In this document: positions 45,271 through 56,100 of the stretch, piece by piece
How positions within the stretch are numbered: position 1 is the first letter of the stretch
Layout of the letters: every line of letters starts with the position of its first letter
Origin: Sphingomonas prati
GTDB taxonomy: Bacteria > Pseudomonadota > Alphaproteobacteria > Sphingomonadales > Sphingomonadaceae
Direction of reading: 5' to 3'
Assembly (NCBI RefSeq): GCF_014643515.1
Contig: NZ_BMJP01000005.1
Location: 124,001-188,000, forward strand
Length of the DNA stretch: 64,000 nt
The notes under the pieces: generated by a model
What the model was told of the DNA's origin: nothing
The model's input: the letters and a program-made list of their open reading frames with translations, nothing else
The model's database searches: none
Made by a program: the position numbers and the translations under genes

Positions 45271-47545
45271 ACTCGCCCGTCACCCCCTCCGCCTGAGCCG
45301 ACGGCGCGATCCACAGCCGGAACCGCCCGGGCTCCACCGTGGGCTGCAGGTCGCCCCCGACGAACAGCAGGTCCGCCCGCCGGATCGGGAACGACACGAC
45401 CCGCGACTCGCCGGGCTTCAGCGTCACGCGCCGAAACGCCTTCAACTCGCGCACCGGCCGCGTGATGCTCGCCGTCACGTCCTGAACGTACAGCTGCACC
45501 ACCTCGTCCGCCGCGCGCGTCCCGCTGTTGGTCACCGTCGCCGACACGGTCAGCGTGCTGGCCGCCGACAACCGCCCGCCGCCCAGATCCAGCCCCGTAT
45601 AACCGATCCGCCCGTAGGTCAGCCCATGCCCGAACGGGAACGCCGCATCGTTCGCATACTCGCGGTAATGCGCCTTGTACGGCGCCAGTGGCCCCGGCCC
45701 GTTCGGCCGCCCGGTGCTCTTGTGCCCGTAATGATAGGGCTCCTGCCCCGTCGCATGCGGGAAACTGACCGGCAGCCGCGCCGACGGCCCGACGATTCCG
45801 AACAGCACGTCCGCGATCGACCGCCCCGCCTCCGACCCCAGGAACCACGTCACCAGCACCGCCGGCGCAGTCAGCACCCCGCCCGACAACGCCAGCCCGC
45901 GCCCGGTGGACAGCAGCACAACAACCGGCTTGCCCACCGCGATCACCGCCTCGGCCAGCGCCATTTGCGCTGCCGGCACCACGATGTCGGTCCGGCTCTG
46001 CGCCTCGCCCGACATCGCCTGGCTCTCACCGATCGCCAGCACGACGAAGTCCGCCGCGCGCGCCGCCGCCACCGCGGCATCGATCCCGCCCGCGATCGGC
46101 GCGTCGATCCCGCTGCCGTCCGCCACGGTCACGCTACCGGCATCGGCCACCGCCTCGCGCACGCCGGTCGCCAGATCGACCGCCTCGGCATCCGTCCCGT
46201 ACACGTTCCACGGCCCGATCAGGTCATGCTTCCCCTGCGCGAACGGCCCGATCAGCGCGATCCGCTTGCCCGCACGCGGCAACGGCAGGATCTCGCCCTC
46301 GTTGCGCAACATCACGATCGACTTCGCCCCCGCCTCGCGCGCCAGCGCCAGCGTCGCCTTGGTCCGCACGCGCGTCTTCTCGCGCCGCGGGTCGATCCGC
46401 CGGAACGGATCGTCGAACAGCCCGAGCGCGACCTTCAGCGCCAGCACGCGCCGCACCGCCTCGTCCAGCCGCGCCATCGGCACCTCGCCCTTCGCGACGA
46501 GGTCGGGCAAATGCAGCCGGTAGAACGCCGACTGCATACTCATGTCGACGCCCGCCATGAACGCCAGCTTCGTCGCCTCGCGCGCGTCCACTGCGAACCC
46601 ATGCGCGATCAGCTCCTCGTCGCCGGTATAGTCCGACACGACGAGCCCACCGAACCCCCATTCCCGGCGCAGCACCTGTGTCAGCAGCCAGGGATTGGCG
46701 GTCGCCGGCACCCCCGAAATCTCGTTGAACGACGCCATCACGGTCGGCGCACCGGCCGCCAGCGCCGCCTGGAACGGCGGGAAATACACGTCGCGCAGCG
46801 TCCGTTCGGAGATATCGACGCTGTTGTAGTCCAGCCCCGCCTCGCCCGCGCCATAGGCCGCGAAATGCTTGGCACAGGATGCCACCGCGTCCGGCGCGGC
46901 CAGCCCGCGTTCCCCCTGGAACCCGCGGACCCGCGCGTCCGCCATCATCCGCCCGAGCAGGACGTCCTCGCCCGCGCCTTCGACCCCGCGACCCCAGCGC
47001 TGGTCGCGCGCGATGTCCACCATCGGGGCGAACGTCCAGTCGATGCCCGATGCGGCCGCCTCCGCCCCCGCCGCCCGCGCGGTCCGGCGCGCCAGCTCCG
47101 GATCGAAACTGCCCGCCTCAGCCAGCGGCACCGGGAACACCGTGCGGAACCCGTGGATGATGTCGGCCGCGAACAGCAACGGGATCTTCACCCGCGCCTC
47201 GCGCATCGCGACGCTCTGCATCCGCCGCGCCATCGCGGCGCCATTGCCGTTGAACACCCCACCCAGACTGCCGGCGCGCACCTCGCCCAGCTGCGTCTCG
47301 AACGTCGACGTGCCCGCCGCGGGGTTCAGCGCCGTCGCCGCACCGCCCGCCCAGGTCGCGGCCATCAGCGTCAGCTGCCCCGCCTTCTCCGCCACCGTCA
47401 TCTGCGCGACCAACGCCTCGACCTTCGCGGGCAGCGCACGCCCCCCGGCCTCTGACAGCATCGCGCGCACCGGGGACGCCGCCCAGGCCGCCGTCGCCGC
47501 CGCGCCGATCATCAATCCGCGCCGTGAAACCTGCCGCTCGCTCAT
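45257..47545 (-). CDS. GH3 family beta-glucosidase
   Basis: This 762-residue enzyme has the GH3 (alpha/beta)8 barrel, alpha/beta sandwich and C-terminal fibronectin-III-like domain. The nucleophile is Asp305 in VVSDYTGDEEL, and KHFAAYG at 226-232 lies in the active site. VSRRGLMIGAAA near the start looks like a Tat signal, so it is likely periplasmic. The start at 47545 has a GGGAGGGG ribosome-binding site. Beside a GH144-type gene, cleavage of beta-1,2-gluco-oligosaccharides is likely. BglX-like broad activity is the alternative. A LacI-type operator lies upstream. Confidence 0.92.
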   Translation of the reverse strand: MSERQVSRRGLMIGAAATAAWAASPVRAMLSEAGGRALPAKVEALVAQMTVAEKAGQLTLMAATWAGGAATALNPAAGTSTFETQLGEVRAGSLGGVFNGNGAAMARRMQSVAMREARVKIPLLFAADIIHGFRTVFPVPLAEAGSFDPELARRTARAAGAEAAASGIDWTFAPMVDIARDQRWGRGVEGAGEDVLLGRMMADARVRGFQGERGLAAPDAVASCAKHFAAYGAGEAGLDYNSVDISERTLRDVYFPPFQAALAAGAPTVMASFNEISGVPATANPWLLTQVLRREWGFGGLVVSDYTGDEELIAHGFAVDAREATKLAFMAGVDMSMQSAFYRLHLPDLVAKGEVPMARLDEAVRRVLALKVALGLFDDPFRRIDPRREKTRVRTKATLALAREAGAKSIVMLRNEGEILPLPRAGKRIALIGPFAQGKHDLIGPWNVYGTDAEAVDLATGVREAVADAGSVTVADGSGIDAPIAGGIDAAVAAARAADFVVLAIGESQAMSGEAQSRTDIVVPAAQMALAEAVIAVGKPVVVLLSTGRGLALSGGVLTAPAVLVTWFLGSEAGRSIADVLFGIVGPSARLPVSFPHATGQEPYHYGHKSTGRPNGPGPLAPYKAHYREYANDAAFPFGHGLTYGRIGYTGLDLGGGRLSAASTLTVSATVTNSGTRAADEVVQLYVQDVTASITRPVRELKAFRRVTLKPGESRVVSFPIRRADLLFVGGDLQPTVEPGRFRLWIAPSAQAEGVTGEFMLA

Positions 47546-47603
47546 CGGATCCCCCTCCCGACCACCGTATCGGTGGAAAGTATTGAATCCCTCTCTAAGT
47601 TTC

Positions 47604-47617
47604 TGTAACCGGTTACA
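47604..47617. promoter_or_regulatory. LacI-family operator palindrome
   Basis: TGTAACCGGTTACA is a perfect 14-base palindrome with the central CG step typical of LacI/GalR-family operators. It lies 59 bases upstream of the GH3 start and 72 bases upstream of the divergent lacI-type gene, so the regulator probably controls both itself and the beta-glucosidase. Confidence 0.85.
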
Positions 47618-47688
47618 GCAAGCCTTATGATCCGGCATCGACCGGTTTCGGCGACAAAGATCGCGGGCAAGGGGAGCGAACGAAACTG

Positions 47689-48723
47689 ATGCCGCATGCC
47701 ACGATCCGTGATGTCGCCCGCGAAGCCGATGTATCGGTCGCGTCGGTGTCGCGTGTCCTCAACGGTCACACCAATGTCCGCCCCGCCGTCCGGCTGCGCG
47801 TGGAACAGGCGACCGCACTGCTCGGCTACGTCCCCCACGCCGGCGCGCGCAATCTCAGCCTCGCCCGCGCCGGGGCGATCGGCATCGTCCTGCCGGACCT
47901 GCACGGCGAATATTATTCCGAACTGCTGCGCGGGATGGACCGCGAAGCCTCGTCGCGCGACCTGCAACTCCTGCTCACCGTGATGCACGACAGGCCCGGC
48001 CGCCACGTCACCGCGCTCCAGACGATGCGCGGGCGTGTCGACGGGCTCTGCGTGATGGCGCCGCACATTCCCGCGGACGAACTGGCCGCCAACCTGCCCG
48101 CCGGGGTGCCCGCCGTCCTGATCAACTGCACGGTCGAGGGCAGCCCGCACCTCACGCTCCATGTCGACAATGTCGCCGGTGCCGCCGCGATGACCGATCA
48201 CCTGATCGCTACCGGCCGCCGCCGCATCGTCCACATCGCCGGCCCCGCGACCAACCTCGACGCGGTCGAGCGTCGCCGCGGGGTCGAGCAGGCCACCGCG
48301 CGCGCCGGCCTGTCCGTCCGCGTCCTGCCCGGCGACTTCCATCAGGAGGCCGGCATCGCCGCTGCGAACGCATTGCTCGCCGACCTCGATCAGGTCGACG
48401 CGATCTTCGCCGCCAACGACATGATGGCGGTCGGCGCGCTCATGACGATGAAACGCGCCGGCGTTGCGGTGCCGGACCGTGTCGCGGTGGCCGGGTTCGA
48501 CGACATCCCGCTCGCCCGGCTGCTCACGCCGGCGCTCAGCACGGTCCGCATCGACATCGCCGGCATGGGCGCCCGCGCCGTCGCCGGCCTCGCCGCGCTG
48601 ATCGACGGCGACTCGGACGGGTCCGACGGCATCCAGCCCATCCTCCCGACGCTCGTCGTCCGGGACAGCACAGATCAACCAAGCCTCGAAACGGGGCATT
48701 CAAAAGGGGAGCGCAGACCATGA
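47689..48723 (+). CDS. LacI-family transcriptional regulator
   Basis: This 344-residue repressor has an N-terminal helix-turn-helix and hinge (TIRDVAREADVSVASVSRVL, about 5-24, then RVEQATALLGYVPHAGARNL) and a periplasmic-binding-like effector domain that ends around residue 330. It should bind the palindrome just upstream and respond to a sugar, most likely a beta-glucan fragment. The last four bases overlap the TonB receptor start (ATGA), so regulator and receptor are translationally coupled. Confidence 0.94.
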   Translation: MPHATIRDVAREADVSVASVSRVLNGHTNVRPAVRLRVEQATALLGYVPHAGARNLSLARAGAIGIVLPDLHGEYYSELLRGMDREASSRDLQLLLTVMHDRPGRHVTALQTMRGRVDGLCVMAPHIPADELAANLPAGVPAVLINCTVEGSPHLTLHVDNVAGAAAMTDHLIATGRRRIVHIAGPATNLDAVERRRGVEQATARAGLSVRVLPGDFHQEAGIAAANALLADLDQVDAIFAANDMMAVGALMTMKRAGVAVPDRVAVAGFDDIPLARLLTPALSTVRIDIAGMGARAVAGLAALIDGDSDGSDGIQPILPTLVVRDSTDQPSLETGHSKGERRP

Positions 48724-51695
48724 GCAGGAACTTCAGACTGGCACTCGCCGGGGCCACCATGCTGGCCAGCGGCGGCATCGCATTCGTGCCGGCCGCCGCG
48801 CAGACGTCGACCGCGTCGATCCGCGGTCAGGTCAGCGGCAACGGCGGCACGCCCGTCGTCGGCGCCACCGTCGCGGCGGTCAGCACCGCGACCAACCAGA
48901 CCTATCGCGCGGTCAGCGATCCGTCCGGCCGCTACATCCTGAACGGCCTACGCCCCGGCGAATACCGCATCACGATCACGGGCCAGGGCGCCGCCACGTT
49001 CGAACGGCTGATCGTCGTCGCGATCGGCCAGTCCGCGTCGCTCGACGCCACACTCGCCGCCCCCGCCGCGGCCGCCGCACCCGGCACCCCGGACGCCCCC
49101 GGTGCCGCCGCCCCCGCATCCGGCGACGGGGCGGAGATCGTCGTCACCGGCACCCGCCTGAGCGAAACCCGCACCAGCGAGATCGCGACGAACATCACGC
49201 AGGAACAGATCCGCACGCTGCCGCAAACCGATCGCAACTTCCTGTCGTTCGCCGCACTCGCGCCCGGCGTCCGCTACAACGACAGCGAGACGGACAAGAG
49301 CTTTACGTCCGGCGCGTCCACCGCCAGCCAGGTCAACGTCTTCATCGACGGCGTCAGCCTGAAGAACAAGATCCGCGAAGGCGGCGTCGCGGGGCAGCAG
49401 AACAGCCGCGGCAACCCGTTCGGTCAGCTCGCCGTCCAGGAATTCCGCGTCCTGACGCAGAACTACAAGGCCGAATATGAACAGGCCGGCGCCGCGATCA
49501 TCACCGCCGTCACCAAATCGGGCACCAACGAATTCCACGGCGAAGCTTTCGGTCAGTACACCGACCGCAGCCTCAGCTCGACCAGCTTCCTCGACAAGCG
49601 CGACGGCAACGCGAAGCCCGCATTCGAACGCAAGCAATACGGCGTCTCGCTCGGCGGCCCGATCATCAAGGACAAGCTGTTCTTCTTCCTCACCTACGAA
49701 GGCAATGACCAGAACCGCGCGTTCAACGTCAACTCGACCGGTTCGGCCGCCGCGGTGGCGCAGTTCGAACAATTCTCCGGCCGCCGCCTCGCGGACTTCG
49801 AAGGCGCCTATGTCAGTCCGTTCCGCGGCGACTTCTACTTCGGCAAGCTGACCATGACGCCGGACGATCGCCAGGTTTTCGATTTTTCGTTCAGCCGCCG
49901 CACCGAAACCGACATCCAGGGCTTCGGCGGCAACGTCTCGTATGAAAATGCCGAGAACAAGCGCAACAAGGTCGACACCTACCTGCTGAAATGGACTTAT
50001 TCTGGCGATAATTTCGTCAACGAGGTCAACCTCAACTATCTGAACTACTCGTTCCGCCCGACGTCGATAAATCCGGATCTGGCGACTTTCGATTATGAAT
50101 CCGTCCTGGTCTTCGGCGGCAAGGACTCCACCCGGCGCGAGGTGCAGCAGGGCTACACGATCCGTGACGACTTCACCTATACAGGGATCGACAACCACGC
50201 GATCAAATTCGGCCTGCGTGCCGAGGTGACCGACATCGAATTCAACAATAACGCGTACGTCCAGCCGCGCTACACCTACCGCATCGATCAGGCGGGCACG
50301 CCGGACAACACCGCCGACGACACCAGCTTCGCCTTCCCGGCGGAGGCGCGGCTTGGCCTCGGCAACGGCCGCATCTACGGATCGAACACCCAGTACGGCG
50401 TCTATCTGCAGGACGACTGGGACGTCACCGGCCGACTCCAGCTCAACCTCGGCGTACGCTGGGATTACGAAACCAACGGCAACAACAACCAATACATTAC
50501 ATCCGAGGCCGCCGCCGCTACGCTGCGCGCTTTGCCGCAAACCTATTACTTCAACGCGGAAGACTATATCTCGACCGGCAAGAACCGCGATCCGTTCGAG
50601 AGGGCAATCGCCCCACGCGTTGGCTTCTCTTGGGACGTGAACGACAACCAGTCGACCGTCATCTTCGGCGGGTTCGGGCGTTATTATGATCGCAACAACT
50701 TCAACAACACGGTCGATGAACAGTCGCGCACGATCAACCCCGTCGGCGTCTTCCGCTTCTCGTCGGACGGCGCACCACGATCCGGCCTGCCGACCATCAA
50801 GTGGGACGCATCCTACCTGACCCGCGAAGGCCTGCTCGCGCTCGCCGCCAGCTCGACGCAGGGCCTGCCCGAACTCTACGCGGTTAAGAACGACACCCGC
50901 CCGCCCGTCAACGACCAGGCCAGCTTTGGCGTGCGTCAGAAGATCGGCATCTTCCAGGCGTCGGTCACCGGCTCCTACCAGCGCGGCCGCCACGGCTACA
51001 CAAATATCTACGCGACGCGTCAGAATAACGGCCTCGGCAATTGCTGCGACACCGCTGTCGCGGTCGCCAACGGGTATTCGAACGTCATCATCGGCCTCGA
51101 CGGGCTCGATACGCGGTACAAGGCGGTCTACTTCACGCTCGACAAGAACTATTCGAAATCGTCCGGCTGGGGCTTCAACATCGCCTACACGCTGTCCGAA
51201 TCCGAACAGAATGGCGGCGATCTGTTCAGCCTCGATGCGGTGACGCCCGACGCCTACGGTTGGCGGCGCCGCTCGGGCGACGAACGTCACCGGCTCGTCC
51301 TGTCCGGCATCGTCGATCTGCCCTACAATTTCCAGCTGTCGACGCTCACCACGCTGGGCAGCGGACAAGCCTATCAGGTCACCGATGCGCGCAACGGATC
51401 GGACACCGGGCAACTGGTGTACACCGCGGCCTACCCGGAAAAGAACTGCATCGGCGGCGTGTTCGCCTTCTGCGAAGTCAACGTGACGCTGGCGAACAAA
51501 TTCAACCTGTTCGGGTCGAAGGACCAGGTCGAACTCGCGGTCGACGTGCTGAACGCGTTCAACACCAAGAACCCAAGCGGCTTCGACGGCTTCTTCAGCA
51601 ACACCGATCCGCTCGACGCGGCGAACGCGCGCACAGGGTCCAGCGCGCTCACCCTGCCGCGGCGCATCCAGTTCCGGATGGGCTACCGCTTCTGA
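48720..51695 (+). CDS. TonB-dependent receptor with carboxypeptidase-regulatory-like domain
   Basis: This 991-residue outer-membrane transporter has a signal peptide (cleavage near AAAQT), an N-terminal carboxypeptidase-regulatory-like beta-sandwich (about 32-110, SIRGQVSGNGGTPVVGATV), a TonB-box-like EIVVTGTRL, a plug domain and a large barrel, as in Oar-type transporters. It follows the lacI-type gene with a 4-base overlap, and a GH144-type glucanase gene follows, so uptake of beta-1,2-glucan fragments is the likely job. Confidence 0.93.
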   Translation: MSRNFRLALAGATMLASGGIAFVPAAAQTSTASIRGQVSGNGGTPVVGATVAAVSTATNQTYRAVSDPSGRYILNGLRPGEYRITITGQGAATFERLIVVAIGQSASLDATLAAPAAAAAPGTPDAPGAAAPASGDGAEIVVTGTRLSETRTSEIATNITQEQIRTLPQTDRNFLSFAALAPGVRYNDSETDKSFTSGASTASQVNVFIDGVSLKNKIREGGVAGQQNSRGNPFGQLAVQEFRVLTQNYKAEYEQAGAAIITAVTKSGTNEFHGEAFGQYTDRSLSSTSFLDKRDGNAKPAFERKQYGVSLGGPIIKDKLFFFLTYEGNDQNRAFNVNSTGSAAAVAQFEQFSGRRLADFEGAYVSPFRGDFYFGKLTMTPDDRQVFDFSFSRRTETDIQGFGGNVSYENAENKRNKVDTYLLKWTYSGDNFVNEVNLNYLNYSFRPTSINPDLATFDYESVLVFGGKDSTRREVQQGYTIRDDFTYTGIDNHAIKFGLRAEVTDIEFNNNAYVQPRYTYRIDQAGTPDNTADDTSFAFPAEARLGLGNGRIYGSNTQYGVYLQDDWDVTGRLQLNLGVRWDYETNGNNNQYITSEAAAATLRALPQTYYFNAEDYISTGKNRDPFERAIAPRVGFSWDVNDNQSTVIFGGFGRYYDRNNFNNTVDEQSRTINPVGVFRFSSDGAPRSGLPTIKWDASYLTREGLLALAASSTQGLPELYAVKNDTRPPVNDQASFGVRQKIGIFQASVTGSYQRGRHGYTNIYATRQNNGLGNCCDTAVAVANGYSNVIIGLDGLDTRYKAVYFTLDKNYSKSSGWGFNIAYTLSESEQNGGDLFSLDAVTPDAYGWRRRSGDERHRLVLSGIVDLPYNFQLSTLTTLGSGQAYQVTDARNGSDTGQLVYTAAYPEKNCIGGVFAFCEVNVTLANKFNLFGSKDQVELAVDVLNAFNTKNPSGFDGFFSNTDPLDAANARTGSSALTLPRRIQFRMGYRF

Positions 51696-51704
51696 TCCGC
51701 TTGG

Positions 51705-51729
51705 GCCGGGGCGGCGGTGTCGCCCCGGC
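51705..51729 (+). terminator. strong hairpin after the TonB receptor gene
   Basis: GCCGGGGCG and CGCCCCGGC form a perfect 9-base-pair stem with a 7-base loop, 10 bases after the receptor stop and 20 bases before the TTG start of the next gene. No T-run follows, so it may be an attenuator or an RNA-stabilising element instead of a full terminator. Confidence 0.55.
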
Positions 51730-51748
51730 ATAGTCCGGGAACCTCATC

Positions 51749-53143
51749 TTGATCGATCGCCGTCAGTTCATCGGGTCCGCTGGCCTCGCGGCCGCGGGCC
51801 TCGCGCTTCCTGCCCAAGCCGCTACGCTCACGCCCGAACGGCTCGTCGACGATATCCAGCATCGCACCTTTCGCTTCTTCTGGGACACCACCGATTTACG
51901 CACCGGCCTCGCGCCAGATCGCTGGCCGACACCCTCCTTCGCGTCGATCGCGGCGGTCGGCTTCGCGCTGACCGCCTACCCGATCGGCGTCGCCCGCGGC
52001 TGGATCAGCCGCGCCGCCGCGCGCAAGCGTACGCTCGCCACGCTCCGCTTCTTCGCCGCCGCTCCGCAAGGTCCCGACCCGCACACCAATGCCGGCTACA
52101 AGGGCTTCTTCTACCACTTCCTCGACAGCCAGACCGGCCTCCGCTTCGGCCGCACCGAACTGTCCACCGTCGACACCGCGCTGTTGATGGGCGGCGTGCT
52201 GTTCGCCGCCGGCTGGTACGACGGCGACCATCCGGACGAGGTCGCGATCCGCACGCTCGCCGACCAGCTCTACGGCGCGGTCGACTGGGCCTGGGCGGTC
52301 CGCAACGCGCCCTTCCTCTCGATGGGCTGGCACCCTGAAACTGGGTTCATCAAGAGCGACTGGGACATCTACAACGAGGGCATGCTCCTCTACGTGCTTG
52401 CGATGGGCTCGCCCACGCACCCGCTGCCCGACGGCACGTGGCAGGGCTGGTCCGCGCGCTTCGAACCCAGCTGGACGACCGGATCGGACAACCCGCACCT
52501 CCATTTCCCGCCGTTGTTCGGCCACCAGTACAGCCATCTCTGGATCGATTTCCGCGGGATCCGCGACGGCTATATCGCCGGCAAGGGCATCGACTATTTC
52601 GAGAACAGCCGCCGCGCGACCTACGGGCAACAGACCTACGCCATCAGGAACACCGGCCGCTGGACCGGGTACGGCCCGGACTGCTGGGGTCTCACCGCCT
52701 GCGACGGACCCGGCGACTTCCTGATCACGACCGGCGACCGCCAGCGTGCCTATTTCTCCTACTCCGCCCGCGGCCCCGCGGACCGCGACGACGGCACCAT
52801 CGCCCCCACCGCCGCGCTCGGCTCGATCGCATTCGCGCCGGAGATCGTGCTGCCCACCGTCACCGCGATGCACGCGCGTTACGGCCGCGGCATTTACGGG
52901 CGCTACGGCTTCCTCGACTCGTTCAACCCGACGCTGACCGACACCACCGCGCCGCTCTACCATGGCCGCATCGTGCCCGGCATCGGCTGGGTCGACGGTG
53001 ACTATCTCGGCATCGATCAGGGGCCGATCGTCGGCATGATCGAAAACCACCGCTCCGGCCTCGTCTGGCAGACGATGCGCCGCAGCCCCGCCATCCGCCG
53101 CGGCCTCACCCGCGCGGGCTTCACCGGCGGCTGGCTCGCATGA
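51749..53143 (+). CDS. GH144-type endo-beta-1,2-glucanase
   Basis: This 464-residue protein starts with a probable export signal (DRRQFIGSAGLAAAGLALPAQA) and is then an (alpha/alpha)6-barrel glucoamylase-like domain: FRFFWDTTD, GYKGFFYHFLD, GWHPETGFIKSDWDIYNEGMLL, and FGHQYSHLWIDFR. This pattern matches the GH144 endo-beta-1,2-glucanases. The start codon appears to be TTG at 51749, since no ATG gives the signal peptide. Its stop overlaps the next gene by 4 bases. It would cut beta-1,2-glucan in the periplasm before the GH3 enzyme finishes the job. Confidence 0.85.
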   Translation: MIDRRQFIGSAGLAAAGLALPAQAATLTPERLVDDIQHRTFRFFWDTTDLRTGLAPDRWPTPSFASIAAVGFALTAYPIGVARGWISRAAARKRTLATLRFFAAAPQGPDPHTNAGYKGFFYHFLDSQTGLRFGRTELSTVDTALLMGGVLFAAGWYDGDHPDEVAIRTLADQLYGAVDWAWAVRNAPFLSMGWHPETGFIKSDWDIYNEGMLLYVLAMGSPTHPLPDGTWQGWSARFEPSWTTGSDNPHLHFPPLFGHQYSHLWIDFRGIRDGYIAGKGIDYFENSRRATYGQQTYAIRNTGRWTGYGPDCWGLTACDGPGDFLITTGDRQRAYFSYSARGPADRDDGTIAPTAALGSIAFAPEIVLPTVTAMHARYGRGIYGRYGFLDSFNPTLTDTTAPLYHGRIVPGIGWVDGDYLGIDQGPIVGMIENHRSGLVWQTMRRSPAIRRGLTRAGFTGGWLA

Positions 53144-56100
53144 TGCTCCCCCTCCTGCTCGCCGCGCTCGCTGCCCAGCCCGCCCCGCGCGACCTGATCC
53201 GGGGCGGTGCCGCCTGGACCTCCGCCGCCTCGGACGGCGTCTCGTCGCAGGTCGCCATCACCGGCGGCGCGCTCGACCTCGACTACGACTTCGCAAAGGT
53301 CTCCGGCTACGCGGTCGCGCGCCGCGCGCTGCCGCTCGACTGGCCGGCCAACTACGCGCTGCGCCTCCGCATCCGCGGCACCGGCGGCGTCAACGATCTC
53401 CAGATCAAGTTCAGCGACGCCGCCGGCACGAACGTCTGGTGGGTCCAGCGCCGCAATTTCCGCCCCACCCCGGACGGCCAGACCATCACCATCCGCCCGC
53501 GCGACCTGGAATTCGCCTGGGGCCCCACTACCGACAAGACGCTGCGCAAGACCGTGTCGCTGGAGATCGTCGTCGTCCGCGGCCGCGACGGCGGAGCCGG
53601 CCGCATCACCATCGACGAACTCACCTTCGAACCGCTCCCGCCCCCCGTCCCGCTCCCCCCACCGCGCGCCAGCGACCCGCGCGCGCTCGACGGCCACCGC
53701 GACACGCTCGCCCCCTTGCGCCGCCCGCTGACGATCGACTTCGGCGGCCGCAAGGAACTCGGCGGCCTCACCCTCCACTGGGGCCGCAAGCCCGCCACCA
53801 GCTACCGGATCGACGCCTCCGACGACGGCCGCCGCTGGCACGCCCTGCGCACCGTCACGAACGGCGACGGCGGCACCGACCCCGTCCGGCTCCCTGACAC
53901 CGAAACACGCTGGCTGCGCATCACCGCCCCCGGCGCGCCCGACCTTGCCGAACTGGACGTCATGCCCCCCGCCTGGGGCACCCCCCCCAACGCGATGATC
54001 GCCGCACTCGCCAAGACGGCCCCGCGCGGCACCTACCCGCGCGGCTTCACCGAACAATCCTACTGGACGCTTGTCGCGACCGACGGCGGCGGCGGGTCCG
54101 GCCTGATCGGCGAGGACGGTACGATCGAGGTCGCGCGCGGGGGCTTCTCGCTCGAACCCTCCGTTATCGCCGACGGCAAGCGCTTCGGCTGGGCCGACGT
54201 CACCGCGACGCACCGCCTGCGCGACGGCTCGCTCCCGATGCCCGCGGTCGACTGGCGCGCCGACGGCTGGTCGCTCACCACGACGCTCGTCGCCGACCAC
54301 GCCACCGCACGGCTCCTCGCCCGCTGGCGCCTGACCAATACCGGCAACCGCCCCCGCACGCTCCGCCTGCGCATCGCCGTCCGCCCGTTCCAAGTGAACC
54401 CGCCCGCGCAATTCCTCAGCCAGCAGGGCGGCGTCAGCCCGATCTCGCGCATCGCCTGGACCGCCGGCCACCTCGCCGTCACCACCCCCGCCGCGATCGC
54501 CGGCGATCCCGTCCCCGTCCGTACGCTCTACCCGCTTACCAAACCCAACTCGGTCGCGCTCCGCCCCTTCACCCAAGGCGCCCTCGCGGACGACACGACC
54601 GTCTGCCACGCAACGACAGTCGAAGACCCCGACCGTCTCGCCTCCGCCACCCTAGACTGGGAACGCACACTAGCCCCCGGCGAAACGCTCGACATTCCCC
54701 TCGTGATCGGCGGCGACACCACTCCCACCACCGCAGCTTTCGATGCCGCCGAAACCGCCACCGCCGCCTATTGGAAGCGCACGCTCGGCACGGTCGCGAT
54801 CACCGTCCCCCCATCCAAGCAAGCCGTCGCCGACACCGTCCGCACTGCGCTCGCCCACATTCTGATGAGCCGCGACGGCCCCGCGCTCAAACCCGGCACG
54901 CGCTCCTACGACCGCAGCTGGATCCGCGACGGCGCGATGATGGGCGACACGCTGCTCCGCCTCGGCCACCCCGCCCCGGTTCGCGCCTTCGCCGACTGGT
55001 ACGGGACGAAGCTGTTCGGCAATGGCAAGGTCCCCTGCTGCGTCGATGCGCGCGGTCCCGATCCGGTGCCCGAAAACGACAGCCAGGGCGAATATATCCA
55101 CCTCGTGACACAGCTCTACCGCTACACCGGCGACCGCCCCGCGCTCGCCCGCGACTGGCCGAAACTCGACGCCGCCCGCCGCTACATGGAGGGCCAGCGT
55201 CAATCCGAACAGACGCCCGCCAACCTGACCCCCGACCGCCGCCACCTGTACGGCCTCATGCCCCCGTCGATCAGCCACGAAGGTTATTCGGCCGAAGCGC
55301 AATACAGCCTGTGGGACAATTTCTGGGCGCTCACCGGCTACAAGGACGCCACCTTCGCCGCCACCGTCCTCGGCCGTCCCGAGGCCGCCACCATCGCCGT
55401 CCAGCGCGACCAGTTCGCTCAAGACATCCGCGCCGCCATCACCGCTTCGACGCGCCGGTTCGGCATCGATTTCATCCCCGGCGCCACCAGCCTAGGCGAT
55501 TTCGACGCAACCTCCACCACGATGGCGCTCGACCCGGCGGGCGAGGAAGCACGGCTCGACCCCCGCCTGCTCGCCAATACGTTCGACCGCCAATATGCCC
55601 GCGTCATGGCCCGCACCCGCCCGGACGCGACCTGGGCCGACTACACGCCCTACGAACTGCGCAACGTCTCGGCCCTCGTCCGGCTGCGGCAGCGCAACCG
55701 CGCCAACGACCTGCTCGCCGCCTACATGGCCGATCGCCGCCCGGCGGCGTGGAACGGCTGGGCCGAGGTGGTCGGGCGCGACCCGCGCGAAATCCGCTTC
55801 ATCGGCGACATGCCGCACGCCTGGGTCGCGTCCGACTTCATCCGCGCCGCGCTCGATCTCTTCGCCTATGTTCGCACCGACGAGGGTGCGGTGGTCGTTG
55901 CGGCCGGTCTCGACCATAAATGGCTCTTGGGCACCGGATCGTCGATCAAGGGACTGCGCACGCCTTACGGCACGCTCGATCTCTCCGCCCGCGAAGCAGG
56001 CGGCACGCTGCTGATGACCATCGCCGGCGACATCGCCGCACCCGGTGGGTTCGTGATCCCCTGGCCATTGTCCGGCAAACCCGGCCCGGCCCGGATCAAC

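Noticed and set aside
48948-51731. 927-codon minus-strand frame opposite the TonB receptor
   Set aside because: It is the mirror of a well-supported receptor gene and shows no domain signatures of its own.
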